Below, in pieces: positions 1 through 9,392 of a DNA stretch of 64,000 nt. Position 1 is the stretch's first letter; every line of letters starts with the position of its first letter. A model generated the notes under the pieces. That model was not told the origin of the DNA. It did no database searches and saw only the letters and a program-made list of their open reading frames with translations. This DNA is from Bacteroidota bacterium (GTDB lineage Bacteria > Bacteroidota > Ignavibacteria > Ignavibacteriales > Ignavibacteriaceae), in contig JAMCWE010000022.1 in NCBI GenBank assembly GCA_023475265.1, positions 1-64,000 of the forward strand. The letters are read 5' to 3'. The position numbers were made by a program, and so were the translations under genes.

Positions 1-172
1 TATTTGGAAAAATAATATTGACTATATTCCAAACTATAACCCGGCTAACGCCGGAAAATATATACGTTAAATTTTAGAACTAAATTTCCTTTATTACTAT
101 TGACTTTTAATACAGTACCTTGAACTTGAACTTCTTGAAATTGTGTAAGTGTAAGTTCAAGTTTAAGATTTA

Positions 173-1159
173 TTACTTTTTATTCTTATCAATCCATCTT
201 GCCGCATCTTTAGCAAAGTAAGTAAGGAACATATCGGCGCCGGCACGCTTGATTGCGATTAGTGATTCAATCATAACGCGCTCTTCATCTATCCAGCCGT
301 TTTGTCCGGCGGCTTTAATCATCGCATATTCGCCGGAGACTTGATAAGCGCAAGTCGGCATTCCGAATTTATCTTTCACTCTTCGGATGATGTCGAGATA
401 TGGACCAGCCGGCTTTACCATTACGATGTCGGCGCCTTCTTCAATGTCGGCTTCAACTTCGCGTAAAGCTTCGTCGCCGTTTGCAATATCCATTTGATGC
501 GAGCGTCTGTCGCCGAAAGCAGGCGCTGATTCTGCGGCATCCCTAAATGGTCCGTAATAACCTGAAGAGAATTTAGCAGCGTAGCTTAGAATTGGAATTT
601 TGGTGAATCCGTTTTCGTCAAGCCCTTTGCGTATTGCAGCGATTCTTCCGTCCATCATATCCGAAGGTGCAATGATGTCCGCGCCAGCTTTTGCATGAGA
701 CACAGATTCTTTCACAAGCAGTTCAACAGTTTCATCGTTTAAAATTTCTTCGCCATTCAGAATGCCGCAATGCCCATGCGAAGTATATTCGCACATACAA
801 ACATCAGTAATAACGAGAAGGTTTTTCACTTCTTCTTTAATTGCTCTGATTGCTTTTTGAATGATACCGTTTGGATCGTAAGCTTCGGAACCAACTTCAT
901 CTTTATGTTCCGGAATACCGAATAAAATTATCGCAGGAATCCCGAGCGCTTCTACTTCTTTGCATTCTTTTACAAGTTCATCTATAGATAATTGAAATAC
1001 TCCCGGCATCGATTTTATCGGCTTTCTAATTTTACTGCCAGGCACAACGAAAAGCGGATAAATAAAATCATTTTTTGAAAGCTCGGTTTCTCTCACCATA
1101 TCTCTTAAGAGTGGATTGTAACGAAGCCTTCTCAATCTTTTGGTCGGATAAGTTGCCAT
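173..1159 (-). CDS. hemB: delta-aminolevulinic acid dehydratase (porphobilinogen synthase)
   Basis: 328 aa [51 protein letters not shown] and YQVSGEYAM motifs typical of HemB; haem gene context. Confidence 0.97.
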   Translation of the reverse strand: MATYPTKRLRRLRYNPLLRDMVRETELSKNDFIYPLFVVPGSKIRKPIKSMPGVFQLSIDELVKECKEVEALGIPAIILFGIPEHKDEVGSEAYDPNGIIQKAIRAIKEEVKNLLVITDVCMCEYTSHGHCGILNGEEILNDETVELLVKESVSHAKAGADIIAPSDMMDGRIAAIRKGLDENGFTKIPILSYAAKFSSGYYGPFRDAAESAPAFGDRRSHQMDIANGDEALREVEADIEEGADIVMVKPAGPYLDIIRRVKDKFGMPTCAYQVSGEYAMIKAAGQNGWIDEERVMIESLIAIKRAGADMFLTYFAKDAARWIDKNKK

Positions 1160-1188
1160 TGTTTACTCCGTAAAAATTAACAATTTTT

Positions 1189-1206
1189 AATTAACAATTA
1201 AGAATT
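1189..1206. repeat. left arm of an 18-bp perfect inverted repeat (AATTAACAATTAAGAATT) flanking the four-helix-bundle gene
   Basis: exact reverse complement of 1611-1628 (AATTCTTAATTGTTAATT). Confidence 0.85.
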
Positions 1207-1219
1207 GTAAAAATATTAT

Positions 1220-1573
1220 TTATTTTGTGTTATTGATAATCGAAGTTAAAAGTTTTATTAATTCTACACAATCCGAAATTAAGCTTTCAAATTCCTTTTT
1301 ATCTAAAATTTCTGTCTTTAAAAATAATTTTAGCCAATATTCGCTTTCATAAGATTCTTTTAAACTAATTCTCAATTTGTTTTTGAAATCTGCTTTACTT
1401 GCAGCCGCTTGGGATTCTGCAACATTGGCGCCAATTGATGTTCCAGCATCAAGTAATTGGTTATATAATGATTTAAGGTCTTTATTTTTCTTTATTAAAA
1501 ACTTATAACAATTTACAATTCTAACAGAAAAATTAAAACTTTTCTCAACAATCGGATTGTTTTGATTCTTCAT
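1220..1573 (-). CDS. four helix bundle protein (S23 / 23S rRNA-intervening-sequence protein-like, TIGR02436 type)
   Basis: 117 aa; LLDAGTSIGANVAESQAAASKADFKNKLRISLKESYESEYWLKL is the characteristic family core. Confidence 0.9.
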   Translation of the reverse strand: MKNQNNPIVEKSFNFSVRIVNCYKFLIKKNKDLKSLYNQLLDAGTSIGANVAESQAAASKADFKNKLRISLKESYESEYWLKLFLKTEILDKKEFESLISDCVELIKLLTSIINNTK

Positions 1574-1610
1574 ATTTCCACCTTTTGTATATAATGAATT
1601 GTTAATTGTA

Positions 1611-1628
1611 AATTCTTAATTGTTAATT
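1611..1628. repeat. right arm of the 18-bp inverted repeat; overlaps the 3' end and stop codon of the PPOX gene
   Basis: AATTCTTAATTGTTAATT, exact reverse complement of 1189-1206. Confidence 0.85.
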
Positions 1629-2992
1629 TGCTGCACGACTTTTTTGTAAATCAGTTCAGCATTCTTAATGCAATCACCCACGGAAATTCCACCGCGGTAA
1701 TTTCCGCCAAAAACAATCCCGGGATTTCTCTTTTCAAATTCATCAAAATATCTTTCATGTTCAATATACCCGAGGTTGTACTGCGGAATCGACTTTGCCC
1801 AGTACCGGTAAGATGTAAATACCGGCTCAGCCGATATTCCCATAATTTCTTCAAATTCATTTCTGACTTTTTTGAAAAGAATTTCTTTGTCGATATTTCC
1901 GATTTCCGGATTACGCGCACCGCCGACAAAAAGTGTAAATGCCGCTCTTCCTTCTTCCGAACGATTCGGGAAAAGAACCGAGCTCCAGATTGCACCGAGA
2001 AAAGATTTCTTCTCTTTAGCCGGGATTAAAAATCCAAAACCGTCAAGCGGCTGATTTATTGCAGTTTTTTCATAAGAAAGTAAAAGCACCAATACCGGTG
2101 GATAATAAATTTGTTCAAAATGTTTCGCCAAATTTTCATCTATCGGTCTGAACAAATCCGCAGCACAGTAAGCCGGGATTGCAGAAAGCAAAATATCGCA
2201 TTCAATTTCGTTTGGAGTTCCATTATATGAATATGAAATTTTGTAACCGGAATTTTCTTTCACGATTGAATTTACTTCTGCTGATTTTATAACCTTTCCA
2301 CCAAGACTTGCAGCGATAGCTTTCGGAAGCACTTGCATTCCGTTAACGAAAGAAAACATCCTTGCACTCTGTTTTGATTTCTCCGCTCGTTTTTTTCTTT
2401 CCTTTATGCTTTTGATTGTACCGATAATCAATCCGCCATATTTTTCTTCGAGCGCGTAAAGTTTTGGGAAGGCAGATTTAACACTCAGCTCTTCCGGATT
2501 GCCGGCATAAACTCCGGCAACAAAAGGGTTGATTGCGTAATCCAAAAATTCTCTGCCGAGTCTTCGCTTAACAAAGTCGGCAATGCTTTGATAATATCCA
2601 TCGTCAGATCTTCCGATAAAAGGCTCGGCAAATAATCTAAGCTTCGCGCTTCCGGAAAATAATTTCGTCTTCAAAAATGCCGGCGGGCTCATCGGCAGCG
2701 GATGAAGTTGATTGTTGCGCAGAATGTATCTTTTATTTCCGATTTTATTTGCATAAACAATTTCGTTTTGAAGACCAAGCTCTTCAACCAATTGTCCGAT
2801 TAGCGGCGTAGTATCAAGTCCGCTGTTCGGTCCGCGGTCAAACAAGTAGCCGTTCTCAAACACGCTCTCCATCGAACCGCCGACTTCATCCTTCTTTTCA
2901 AGCACAGTTATATCGTAACCTTCTTTGTTAAGAAGATATGCTGTTGTCAACCCGGAAATACCGGCTCCCAATACAACTATTTTTTTTGTCAT
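1616..2992 (-). CDS. hemY: protoporphyrinogen/coproporphyrinogen oxidase, FAD-dependent (HemG/HemY type)
   Basis: MTKKIVVLGAGISGLTTAYLLNKEGYDITVLEKKDEVGG FAD motif; C-terminal GGNYRGGISVGDCIKNA. ORF track starts at 3031; Met at 2992 is the more likely start. Confidence 0.93.
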   Translation of the reverse strand: MTKKIVVLGAGISGLTTAYLLNKEGYDITVLEKKDEVGGSMESVFENGYLFDRGPNSGLDTTPLIGQLVEELGLQNEIVYANKIGNKRYILRNNQLHPLPMSPPAFLKTKLFSGSAKLRLFAEPFIGRSDDGYYQSIADFVKRRLGREFLDYAINPFVAGVYAGNPEELSVKSAFPKLYALEEKYGGLIIGTIKSIKERKKRAEKSKQSARMFSFVNGMQVLPKAIAASLGGKVIKSAEVNSIVKENSGYKISYSYNGTPNEIECDILLSAIPAYCAADLFRPIDENLAKHFEQIYYPPVLVLLLSYEKTAINQPLDGFGFLIPAKEKKSFLGAIWSSVLFPNRSEEGRAAFTLFVGGARNPEIGNIDKEILFKKVRNEFEEIMGISAEPVFTSYRYWAKSIPQYNLGYIEHERYFDEFEKRNPGIVFGGNYRGGISVGDCIKNAELIYKKVVQQINN

Positions 2993-3022
2993 AAATTTTT
3001 CAACAAATACTAAGATGCAGCA

Positions 3023-3073
3023 AATTAACAATTCATAATGAATAATTAAGAATGAATCGCAGAATTGTTAATT
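3023..3073. repeat. 12-bp perfect inverted repeat (AATTAACAATTC...GAATTGTTAATT) in the hemY-hemN spacer
   Basis: arms 3023-3034 and 3062-3073; same AATTGTTAATT family as 1189-1206/1611-1628. Confidence 0.75.
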
Positions 3074-3098
3074 GTGCATTGTCAATTGTAAATCTTTC

Positions 3099-4487
3099 CT
3101 AAACGGTTCTTGAATACTTCGCCGTATCTTCTTTCCGCTCGATATATCCATCAAAGTTCATTGCAATATTTCTGATTAGCAACTTGCCCATCGGAGTAAC
3201 TTCGATTTTACTCTCACTGACCGAGACCAATTCATCTTTTTCCATCTCGGTAAGATTATTCAAGCCCCAGGCAAAATATTCTTTGAAATTAATTTTATAC
3301 TTTTCTTCTACCGGCTTAAATTCAAGCTCGAAGTTGCACATCAGTTTCATTACAACTTCACGGCGGAGAATATCATCCTCGCTCAACCGGTAGCCTTTTG
3401 CGCTTGGAATAACTTCATTATCAATTGACTGAAAATATTCTTTTTCTGTTTTGAAATTCTGTGCATAAACATTTTGAAGCTGACTGATCGCGGTTATTCC
3501 CATTGCATAAAGATCAGTACCTGAATGCGTGCTGTATCCTTGAAAGTTTCTGTAAAGCTTTTTTTCTTTAAGCGCAATAGCAAGTTCGTCGTCCGGTTTT
3601 GCAAAGTGGTCCATACCAATAAAAACATAACCGGCGCTTGTTAATCTTTCAATTGTCATCTTCAAAATTTGAAGCTTCACTTCCGGTACAGGCAAATCTT
3701 CCGGATGTATCAACGACATGTGTTTCTTCATCCACGGAACATGGGCATAATTGAAGACAGCAATTCTATCCGGCGAAATATCAATTGTCTTATCAAGTGT
3801 TTCCGAGAAAGTTTCCAAAGTTTGAAAAGGAAGTCCGTACATCAAATCAAGATTTATACTGCTGAACCCAAGCTCACGCACCCACTGCACAGTTTGTCTG
3901 GTAATATCTTCCGACTGAATTCTGTTTGTCGCTTTCTGAACCTTCTCATTAAAATCCTGCACGCCCATACTTATTCTGTTGAAGCCGTTCTTCCGAAGCA
4001 TTTCAAGATGTTGTCTTGTCAATTCGCGCGGGTCTATTTCGCAGCCGTTCTCGGAATCATCTTTAAATTGAAATGATTGCTTTATGTAAGAAGCAAGCTC
4101 ATCAATCTCATCCGGCGACAAATGCGTTGGCGTTCCGCCGCCCCAATGAAGCTGCGAAACTTTTCTGTCCGGAAGAATGTAAGTCCGAACCATGTCGATT
4201 TCTTTTTTCAAATACTTGATATAATCTTTCACGCGGTTGCGGTTGCGGGTAATTATCATGTTGCATCCGCAGAAGTAACAGAGCGTATCGCAGAAAGGCA
4301 GATGAAAATAAAGCGAGAGGTCGGGGAGTCCTTCGCCGTAATTCGTCTTCAATATTTCATCGAGATAGTTCTCGTGTGTAAAACTCTCGCTAAAATGCGG
4401 AGCTGTCGGATAGCTTGTGTACCGCGGTCCAGGCTTATCGTATTTCTTAAACTTCGTTAAATCAAATTCAAACATAATCGTCTCCAA
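3099..4487 (-). CDS. hemN: oxygen-independent coproporphyrinogen III oxidase (radical SAM)
   Basis: YDKPGPRYTSYPTAPHF; CDTLCYFCGCN radical-SAM cysteines; HWGGGTPTHL; probable start at internal Met (MFEFDLTKF, 4475). Confidence 0.96.
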   Translation of the reverse strand: METIMFEFDLTKFKKYDKPGPRYTSYPTAPHFSESFTHENYLDEILKTNYGEGLPDLSLYFHLPFCDTLCYFCGCNMIITRNRNRVKDYIKYLKKEIDMVRTYILPDRKVSQLHWGGGTPTHLSPDEIDELASYIKQSFQFKDDSENGCEIDPRELTRQHLEMLRKNGFNRISMGVQDFNEKVQKATNRIQSEDITRQTVQWVRELGFSSINLDLMYGLPFQTLETFSETLDKTIDISPDRIAVFNYAHVPWMKKHMSLIHPEDLPVPEVKLQILKMTIERLTSAGYVFIGMDHFAKPDDELAIALKEKKLYRNFQGYSTHSGTDLYAMGITAISQLQNVYAQNFKTEKEYFQSIDNEVIPSAKGYRLSEDDILRREVVMKLMCNFELEFKPVEEKYKINFKEYFAWGLNNLTEMEKDELVSVSESKIEVTPMGKLLIRNIAMNFDGYIERKEDTAKYSRTV

Positions 4488-5544
4488 TGTTATCTTTGCG
4501 GTGAAAAACTTTGCTCTCTTCTTTCACAAACTCAACCAACGCCTTTGCATTTTCGGGATCAACATCCGGAAAAATTCCATGACCTAAATTAAAAATATGT
4601 CCGGGTCCTTCGCCAAACGAACGCAGAACTTTTTTTGTTTCTTCTTTAATCTTTTCTTTGTTTGCATAAAGAACCGTCGGGTCCAAATTTCCTTGAAGAG
4701 CAACTTTGCCGCCAATCTTTTTTCTAACTTCACAGAGGTCCATTGTCCAATCGAGACCAATTACATCGGCGCCGGAAGCAGCAAGCTCCTCAAGTTTAAA
4801 ATGAACTCCCTTTGAAAATACGATTATCGGCTCATCATTTCGTTTTATCTTCGAGATTACTTTCGAAATATACCACAGAGAAAATTCCTCGAAGTCATCT
4901 TGCGCAAGAATTCCGCCCCAGGTATCGAATATCTGGATAGCATTTGCGCCGGCTTCAATCTTTGCCGAAAGATAATCTGCAACAGCGTCGGAAAGCATTT
5001 CCAAAACTTTATGTGCAAGCGATGGATTGTTAAAAATTAATTTCTTCACGTAAGAAAAATTCTTAGAGCCTTTGCCTTCAATCATGTAAGTAAAAAGCGT
5101 CCACGGCGAGCCGCCGAACCCGATTAACGGAACTCTTCCGTTCAATTCTTTCTTTGCAAGAGAGACAGCATCAAGGACGAATTTCAAATCCTTGCCGGGG
5201 TCGATTTGCTTCAACAGTTTTGCATCATCCTCATTTCTTAAAGGATGATGAAAAACCGGACCGCGGCTTTCAATCATATCGAACTTCATTCCCATCGCTT
5301 CGGGAATTACGAGGATGTCCGAAAAAATAATCGCGGCATCAACGCCGATAATATCTACCGGCTGGATTGTAACTTCGGCAGCAAGCTCAGGCGTGTGGCA
5401 CATCGTAATGAAGTCGGCTTTATCGCGGACTGCGCGGTACTCCGGTAAATATCTACCCGCTTGACGCATAATCCAAACCGGCGTTCTTTCAACAGGCAAT
5501 CTTTTGCAAGCTCTCAAAAATAAATCGTTCTTTATTTCACTCAA
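4468..5544 (-). CDS. hemE: uroporphyrinogen decarboxylase
   Basis: PVWIMRQAGRYLPEYR and GFGGSPWTLFTYMIEG motifs. Confidence 0.97.
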   Translation of the reverse strand: MSEIKNDLFLRACKRLPVERTPVWIMRQAGRYLPEYRAVRDKADFITMCHTPELAAEVTIQPVDIIGVDAAIIFSDILVIPEAMGMKFDMIESRGPVFHHPLRNEDDAKLLKQIDPGKDLKFVLDAVSLAKKELNGRVPLIGFGGSPWTLFTYMIEGKGSKNFSYVKKLIFNNPSLAHKVLEMLSDAVADYLSAKIEAGANAIQIFDTWGGILAQDDFEEFSLWYISKVISKIKRNDEPIIVFSKGVHFKLEELAASGADVIGLDWTMDLCEVRKKIGGKVALQGNLDPTVLYANKEKIKEETKKVLRSFGEGPGHIFNLGHGIFPDVDPENAKALVEFVKEESKVFHRKDNIGDDYV

Positions 5545-5578
5545 ATTAATCTCCGTTCATTTAGGGAAATGAGTATAT

Positions 5579-6970
5579 TCATTTATAAAATTCAATCATT
5601 GCTTTTGCTAAACCATCAATTGTAAATTCTTCCGGCATAATGTCAACGTGGATGCGCTTGTTCTCAATTGCAGCTTTTGTGGTTGGACCGATTGCCGCAA
5701 CTTTATAGCCTTCAAAATATTTAAGCGGATTATTGATTTTCAAAATCTGAAGATAATTTTCAAAAGTTGATGGGCTTGTGAAAATAAAAACATCTGGTTT
5801 GCTCTGATTTAAAATCTCCGAACTGTTTTTAATTCTTTCTTCTGAAGGTAATGATACATTATAAACCGGTGCGGTTTTTATTTTGGCGCCAAGCGCTTCA
5901 AGCCCTTCCGGAAGCTCTTCACGGCCGATTGCCGAACGCGGAATGAAAATCAACTTCTTCTTTAAATCATAATTCGCGAGTTCTTCAACAACGCCAATTC
6001 CACTGAACTTTTTCGGAATGATATGAACCGGTATTTTATTCTTCTCACAAACAGCGGATGTTTTATTTCCAACTGCAACAACTTTTGTATAATTAAAATC
6101 TATTTTTACACCAAGCTCATCACTTCGCTGCTTAAACATTTTTACGGCATGTGCGGAAGTAAAAATTATGAAATCGATTGTAATGCTGCTTTTAAGTATT
6201 GAATCGAATTCATTCCAGCTTTCCGGCGGAACGATGTCGAGCGTAGGAAAAATTATAACGTTAGCGCCAAGCTGTCTAAAAACTTCGGATGATTCTTTCG
6301 ATTGTTCAACCGCCCTTGTAATTACGATTGTCTTACCTCTCAGCGGAAACATACTGTTCCCCTCGTAAGCAGAAAATAATCCGTGCAGAACAAAGTCAAA
6401 AATTTTCTCCCGTTCGGTAATCATCAAATCTTCAGCGAAGTTTTTTTCTATGCCGCGTTGAATTGAGCCATAAATGCTGCCGAGAATTAAATCAACAGCA
6501 AAGCCGTCTTCAATATTTCTAAATAAACCTTCCGATTTTCCAGATTTGATTATCCCGTGGAGAATATTTTTCAAATCTTTTTCAAGACCGACAAGCTCCG
6601 AACATAGCTCATGATCTGCTTTTAAGGATTCTTTCTGGTACATCAAAAAGAAACTCTGATATTTCATCATAAACATGTAAAGATGGACGATGAACGAATG
6701 AAGAGATTCAATACTGCTTGTTTCATCTTTTATTTTTTCCTTTAGCGAGAGTGTCAGTTTTTCCATACGCTGCTTCATGATGGAAAAATATAATTCTTCC
6801 TTCGATGTGAAATAATTATAAACAGTTCCCTTTGCAATAGATGACAACTTTGCAACGTCTTCCATCATTACTTCGTGATAGCTCTTCTGCGAAAAGAGCT
6901 TTGCCGCAGATTCAATTATTCTCTTACGCTTCTGCTCTTTTTTATTTTCTATTTTTACTTCAAGATCCAT
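5579..6970 (-). CDS. hemD: TetR-family transcriptional regulator fused to uroporphyrinogen-III synthase (TetR-HemD)
   Basis: single 463 aa ORF; residues ~1-206 TetR (RIIESAAKLFSQKSYHEVMMEDVAKLSSIAKGTVYNYFTSKEELYF), residues ~207-463 HemD (GKTIVITRAVEQSKE...IIFTSAHAVKMF...FIFTSPSTFENYL...VAAIGPTTKAAIE). Confidence 0.93.
   Translation of the reverse strand: MDLEVKIENKKEQKRKRIIESAAKLFSQKSYHEVMMEDVAKLSSIAKGTVYNYFTSKEELYFSIMKQRMEKLTLSLKEKIKDETSSIESLHSFIVHLYMFMMKYQSFFLMYQKESLKADHELCSELVGLEKDLKNILHGIIKSGKSEGLFRNIEDGFAVDLILGSIYGSIQRGIEKNFAEDLMITEREKIFDFVLHGLFSAYEGNSMFPLRGKTIVITRAVEQSKESSEVFRQLGANVIIFPTLDIVPPESWNEFDSILKSSITIDFIIFTSAHAVKMFKQRSDELGVKIDFNYTKVVAVGNKTSAVCEKNKIPVHIIPKKFSGIGVVEELANYDLKKKLIFIPRSAIGREELPEGLEALGAKIKTAPVYNVSLPSEERIKNSSEILNQSKPDVFIFTSPSTFENYLQILKINNPLKYFEGYKVAAIGPTTKAAIENKRIHVDIMPEEFTIDGLAKAMIEFYK
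6352..6370 (-). promoter_or_regulatory. possible internal ribosome binding site and in-frame ATG (HemD-only start)
   Basis: minus strand reads ...GCTTACGAGGGGAACAGTATGTTTCCG; GAGGGG lies 6 nt before the Met that opens the HemD domain (residue 207). Confidence 0.45.
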
Positions 6971-6994
6971 TTCAAAATTAATTCTTTGCCGGGT

Positions 6995-7167
6995 AATGAA
7001 CTCACCCTAAATCCCTCTCTTAAAAAGAGAGGGACTTTGCAATACAAGTTTTCAATATTATTTTAATTTTCAAATTTTGTATACCGATTCAAATTATTAA
7101 TTCGCTGACTCCCTCGAATAGTCACCTCTTCTCTTCTTAAGAGAAGAGGACGGGAGATGAGTTCATT
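6995..7167. repeat. MITE-like palindromic element in the hemC/hemD spacer
   Basis: terminal inverted repeats AATGAACTCA (6995-7004) and TGAGTTCATT (7158-7167); internal hairpins CCCTCTCTT-AAA-AAGAGAGGG (7013-7033) and CCTCTTCTC...GAGAAGAGG (7125-7149). Confidence 0.75.
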
Positions 7168-8122
7168 TCAGTCTTGTCGTCTTATAAATTACATCCAGAA
7201 TTTCTTTCGCGCCTGCTTTCAGCAAATTTTTTGCAAGATTCTTTCCGAGTTTTTCCGGTTCCGCTCTGCTTCCTTTAGCTTTCTTGCGGAAAGTTAAGGT
7301 ACCGTCAAGAGAGCCAACTATCGCATCGAGATAAAGTCCGTTCGATTTGACTTCTGCAAATGCGCCAATTGGAACCTGGCAGCCTCCTTCAAGTGTTCGC
7401 AGCAGTGCACGCTCCGCCAGAACTGCTTTGTAAGTCGCTTCATCATGAAGCTTGTTTAGAATTTCTTCAACGAAATTATTCTCTTCGTTTATTTCCATTC
7501 CAAGTGCACCCTGTCCTACTGCGGGAAGAATTTCATCTGTACTAATAATTGAAGAAATATATTTTTGAAGCTTCAATCTCTCAACACCCGCGCGCGCAAG
7601 GATAATTCCATCCCAGCCTGATTCAAGAAATTTATTTATTCTCGTTGGCACATTTCCGCGCAGCTCTTCAATTTTAATGTCTGGACGAAGATGAAGCAGT
7701 TGAGATTTCCTTCTCAGAGAACCTGTAGCAACAACGGCATTTTCTTTTAATGATTGTAAAGTTGTTCCTTTCTTTTTTGAAATCAGAACGTCTTCAACCG
7801 GATGACGTTTTGTAACAGCAGCAAGTTTCAATCCGTCCGGAAGCTGTGTTTGTAAATCTTTTAAGCTGTGTACTGCAATGTCAATTTCATTCTTCAGAAG
7901 GGCGTTCTCAAGTTCTTTGGTGAATAAGCTCTTGTCGCCGATTTTCGACAACGCTACATCAAGAATTTTATCTCCGGTTGTCTTTATAATTTTTATCTCA
8001 ACAGTTATGCTTTTGTTTTTCTTTTGTAATTCTTTTTTAATAAAGTTCGATTGCCACAAAGCAAGCTCGCTTCCGCGTGAACCGATTACAACTTTTCTTT
8101 TCAAATCAGTTTTCCTTTTCAT
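7163..8122 (-). CDS. hemC: hydroxymethylbilane synthase (porphobilinogen deaminase)
   Basis: IGSRGSELALWQSNFI, AVHSLKDLQTQLPDGL, EGGCQVPIGAFA motifs. Confidence 0.97.
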   Translation of the reverse strand: MKRKTDLKRKVVIGSRGSELALWQSNFIKKELQKKNKSITVEIKIIKTTGDKILDVALSKIGDKSLFTKELENALLKNEIDIAVHSLKDLQTQLPDGLKLAAVTKRHPVEDVLISKKKGTTLQSLKENAVVATGSLRRKSQLLHLRPDIKIEELRGNVPTRINKFLESGWDGIILARAGVERLKLQKYISSIISTDEILPAVGQGALGMEINEENNFVEEILNKLHDEATYKAVLAERALLRTLEGGCQVPIGAFAEVKSNGLYLDAIVGSLDGTLTFRKKAKGSRAEPEKLGKNLAKNLLKAGAKEILDVIYKTTRLK

Positions 8123-9386
8123 TCTTCTTATCCATTCCGAACAGCTCGCGGATTATGCTAATCTTAATTGCCGCTTCGTCGTTGTTCGTTCCGTTCTCTC
8201 CGAATTTTTTCAGCTCGACTGTCGGATGGTGAAGGATTTTATTTATTATCCGCTTCGTAATTATTTCTACCTTCTCCTGGTCTTCGGCAGAAAATCTATT
8301 TTTATTCTTTTCAAATTCTTCTGCTCTTACTGCCTCAAAAAAATCTCTTAAATCTTTTATCGCCGGTGCTGCTTCAAGCGAATTGAACCACGAAAGAAAT
8401 CCAGCAAGCTCTTCATCAATAATTTTTTCAACCTTAGGAATTTCTTCTTTCCGCTTTGCAAGATTCTGCTGAACAATGATGTTGAGCGAATCGATGTCAT
8501 TGTAAAAAACATAATCAATATTTTTAGCTTCCGGATCGATGTCTCGCGGGATTGCGATGTCCATCAACACGCATGAATTATAATTTCGTTTTTTCATGGA
8601 AGCTCGAATATCTTCTTTAGTAAGGATTAAATTATCAGAGCTTGTTGCACTTAAGATAATATCGAATTCATGCAAAGTTTCTTTAAAGTTGTTGAATGGA
8701 AGAATTTTTGCGTTAAGATTTTCTGCCAGTTTCTCTGCACGTTCATAAGTTCGATTTGTGATTGTAAGACTTCCGATACCTCTTTCCTTTAAATGCTTTG
8801 CTGCTATTTCGCCGGTTTCGCCGGCGCCAATTACAAGTGCTGATTTACGACTTAAATTCGAAAATATTTTTTCAATTAATTGAACCGCAGCATAACTTAC
8901 AGTAACAGCACCTTCGCTTATAGCCGTTTCTGTTATTGCCCGCTTGCCCGCTCGAACTGCCGAATCAAAAATACGTTTCATTAAAAAACCGGCGTAATGA
9001 TTTTCTTCCGCAAGCTGGAAGGAATCTTTAACTTGTTTGAATATTTGGTTATCGCCAACCATCAAAGAATCTATTCCGCATGCAACGCTGAATAAATGCC
9101 TTATCGCATTTCCCGAAAAATAATTTTGAAAATTATCGGTTGTTAAACCGGAAACAGATTTTAATTGAAGCAGAGAACTTTGAATTTCCTGATGAGAAAT
9201 ATTTTGTGAAACAGGGATGCCGTAAATTTCAGTGCGGTTGCAAGTAGAGATAATCAAGCTTTCACTGAAATATTTACCTTGTGCATGCTTCAAATATTCC
9301 TTTATCTCATCTGAGCTTAGATAAAGTGCCTCACGAAGCTCAATTGAAGCAGTTTTATGATTTATGGATGTCGCTAAGAGATTCAT
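8106..9386 (-). CDS. hemA: glutamyl-tRNA reductase
   Basis: NHKTASIELREAL, STCNRTEIYG, ALVIGAGETGEIAAKHL motifs. Confidence 0.97.
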   Translation of the reverse strand: MNLLATSINHKTASIELREALYLSSDEIKEYLKHAQGKYFSESLIISTCNRTEIYGIPVSQNISHQEIQSSLLQLKSVSGLTTDNFQNYFSGNAIRHLFSVACGIDSLMVGDNQIFKQVKDSFQLAEENHYAGFLMKRIFDSAVRAGKRAITETAISEGAVTVSYAAVQLIEKIFSNLSRKSALVIGAGETGEIAAKHLKERGIGSLTITNRTYERAEKLAENLNAKILPFNNFKETLHEFDIILSATSSDNLILTKEDIRASMKKRNYNSCVLMDIAIPRDIDPEAKNIDYVFYNDIDSLNIIVQQNLAKRKEEIPKVEKIIDEELAGFLSWFNSLEAAPAIKDLRDFFEAVRAEEFEKNKNRFSAEDQEKVEIITKRIINKILHHPTVELKKFGENGTNNDEAAIKISIIRELFGMDKKNEKEN

Positions 9387-9392
9387 ATAATC

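Noticed and set aside
1-172. hemL (glutamate-1-semialdehyde aminotransferase) or hemH next to the haem operon
   Set aside because: Neither is visible in the window; hemL could lie just beyond the left edge, which cannot be seen here.
1628-2054. Antisense ORFs over hemY, hemN, hemE and other genes in the ORF track
   Set aside because: They lie opposite well-supported conserved genes, show no recognisable motifs, and are expected by chance from codon composition.
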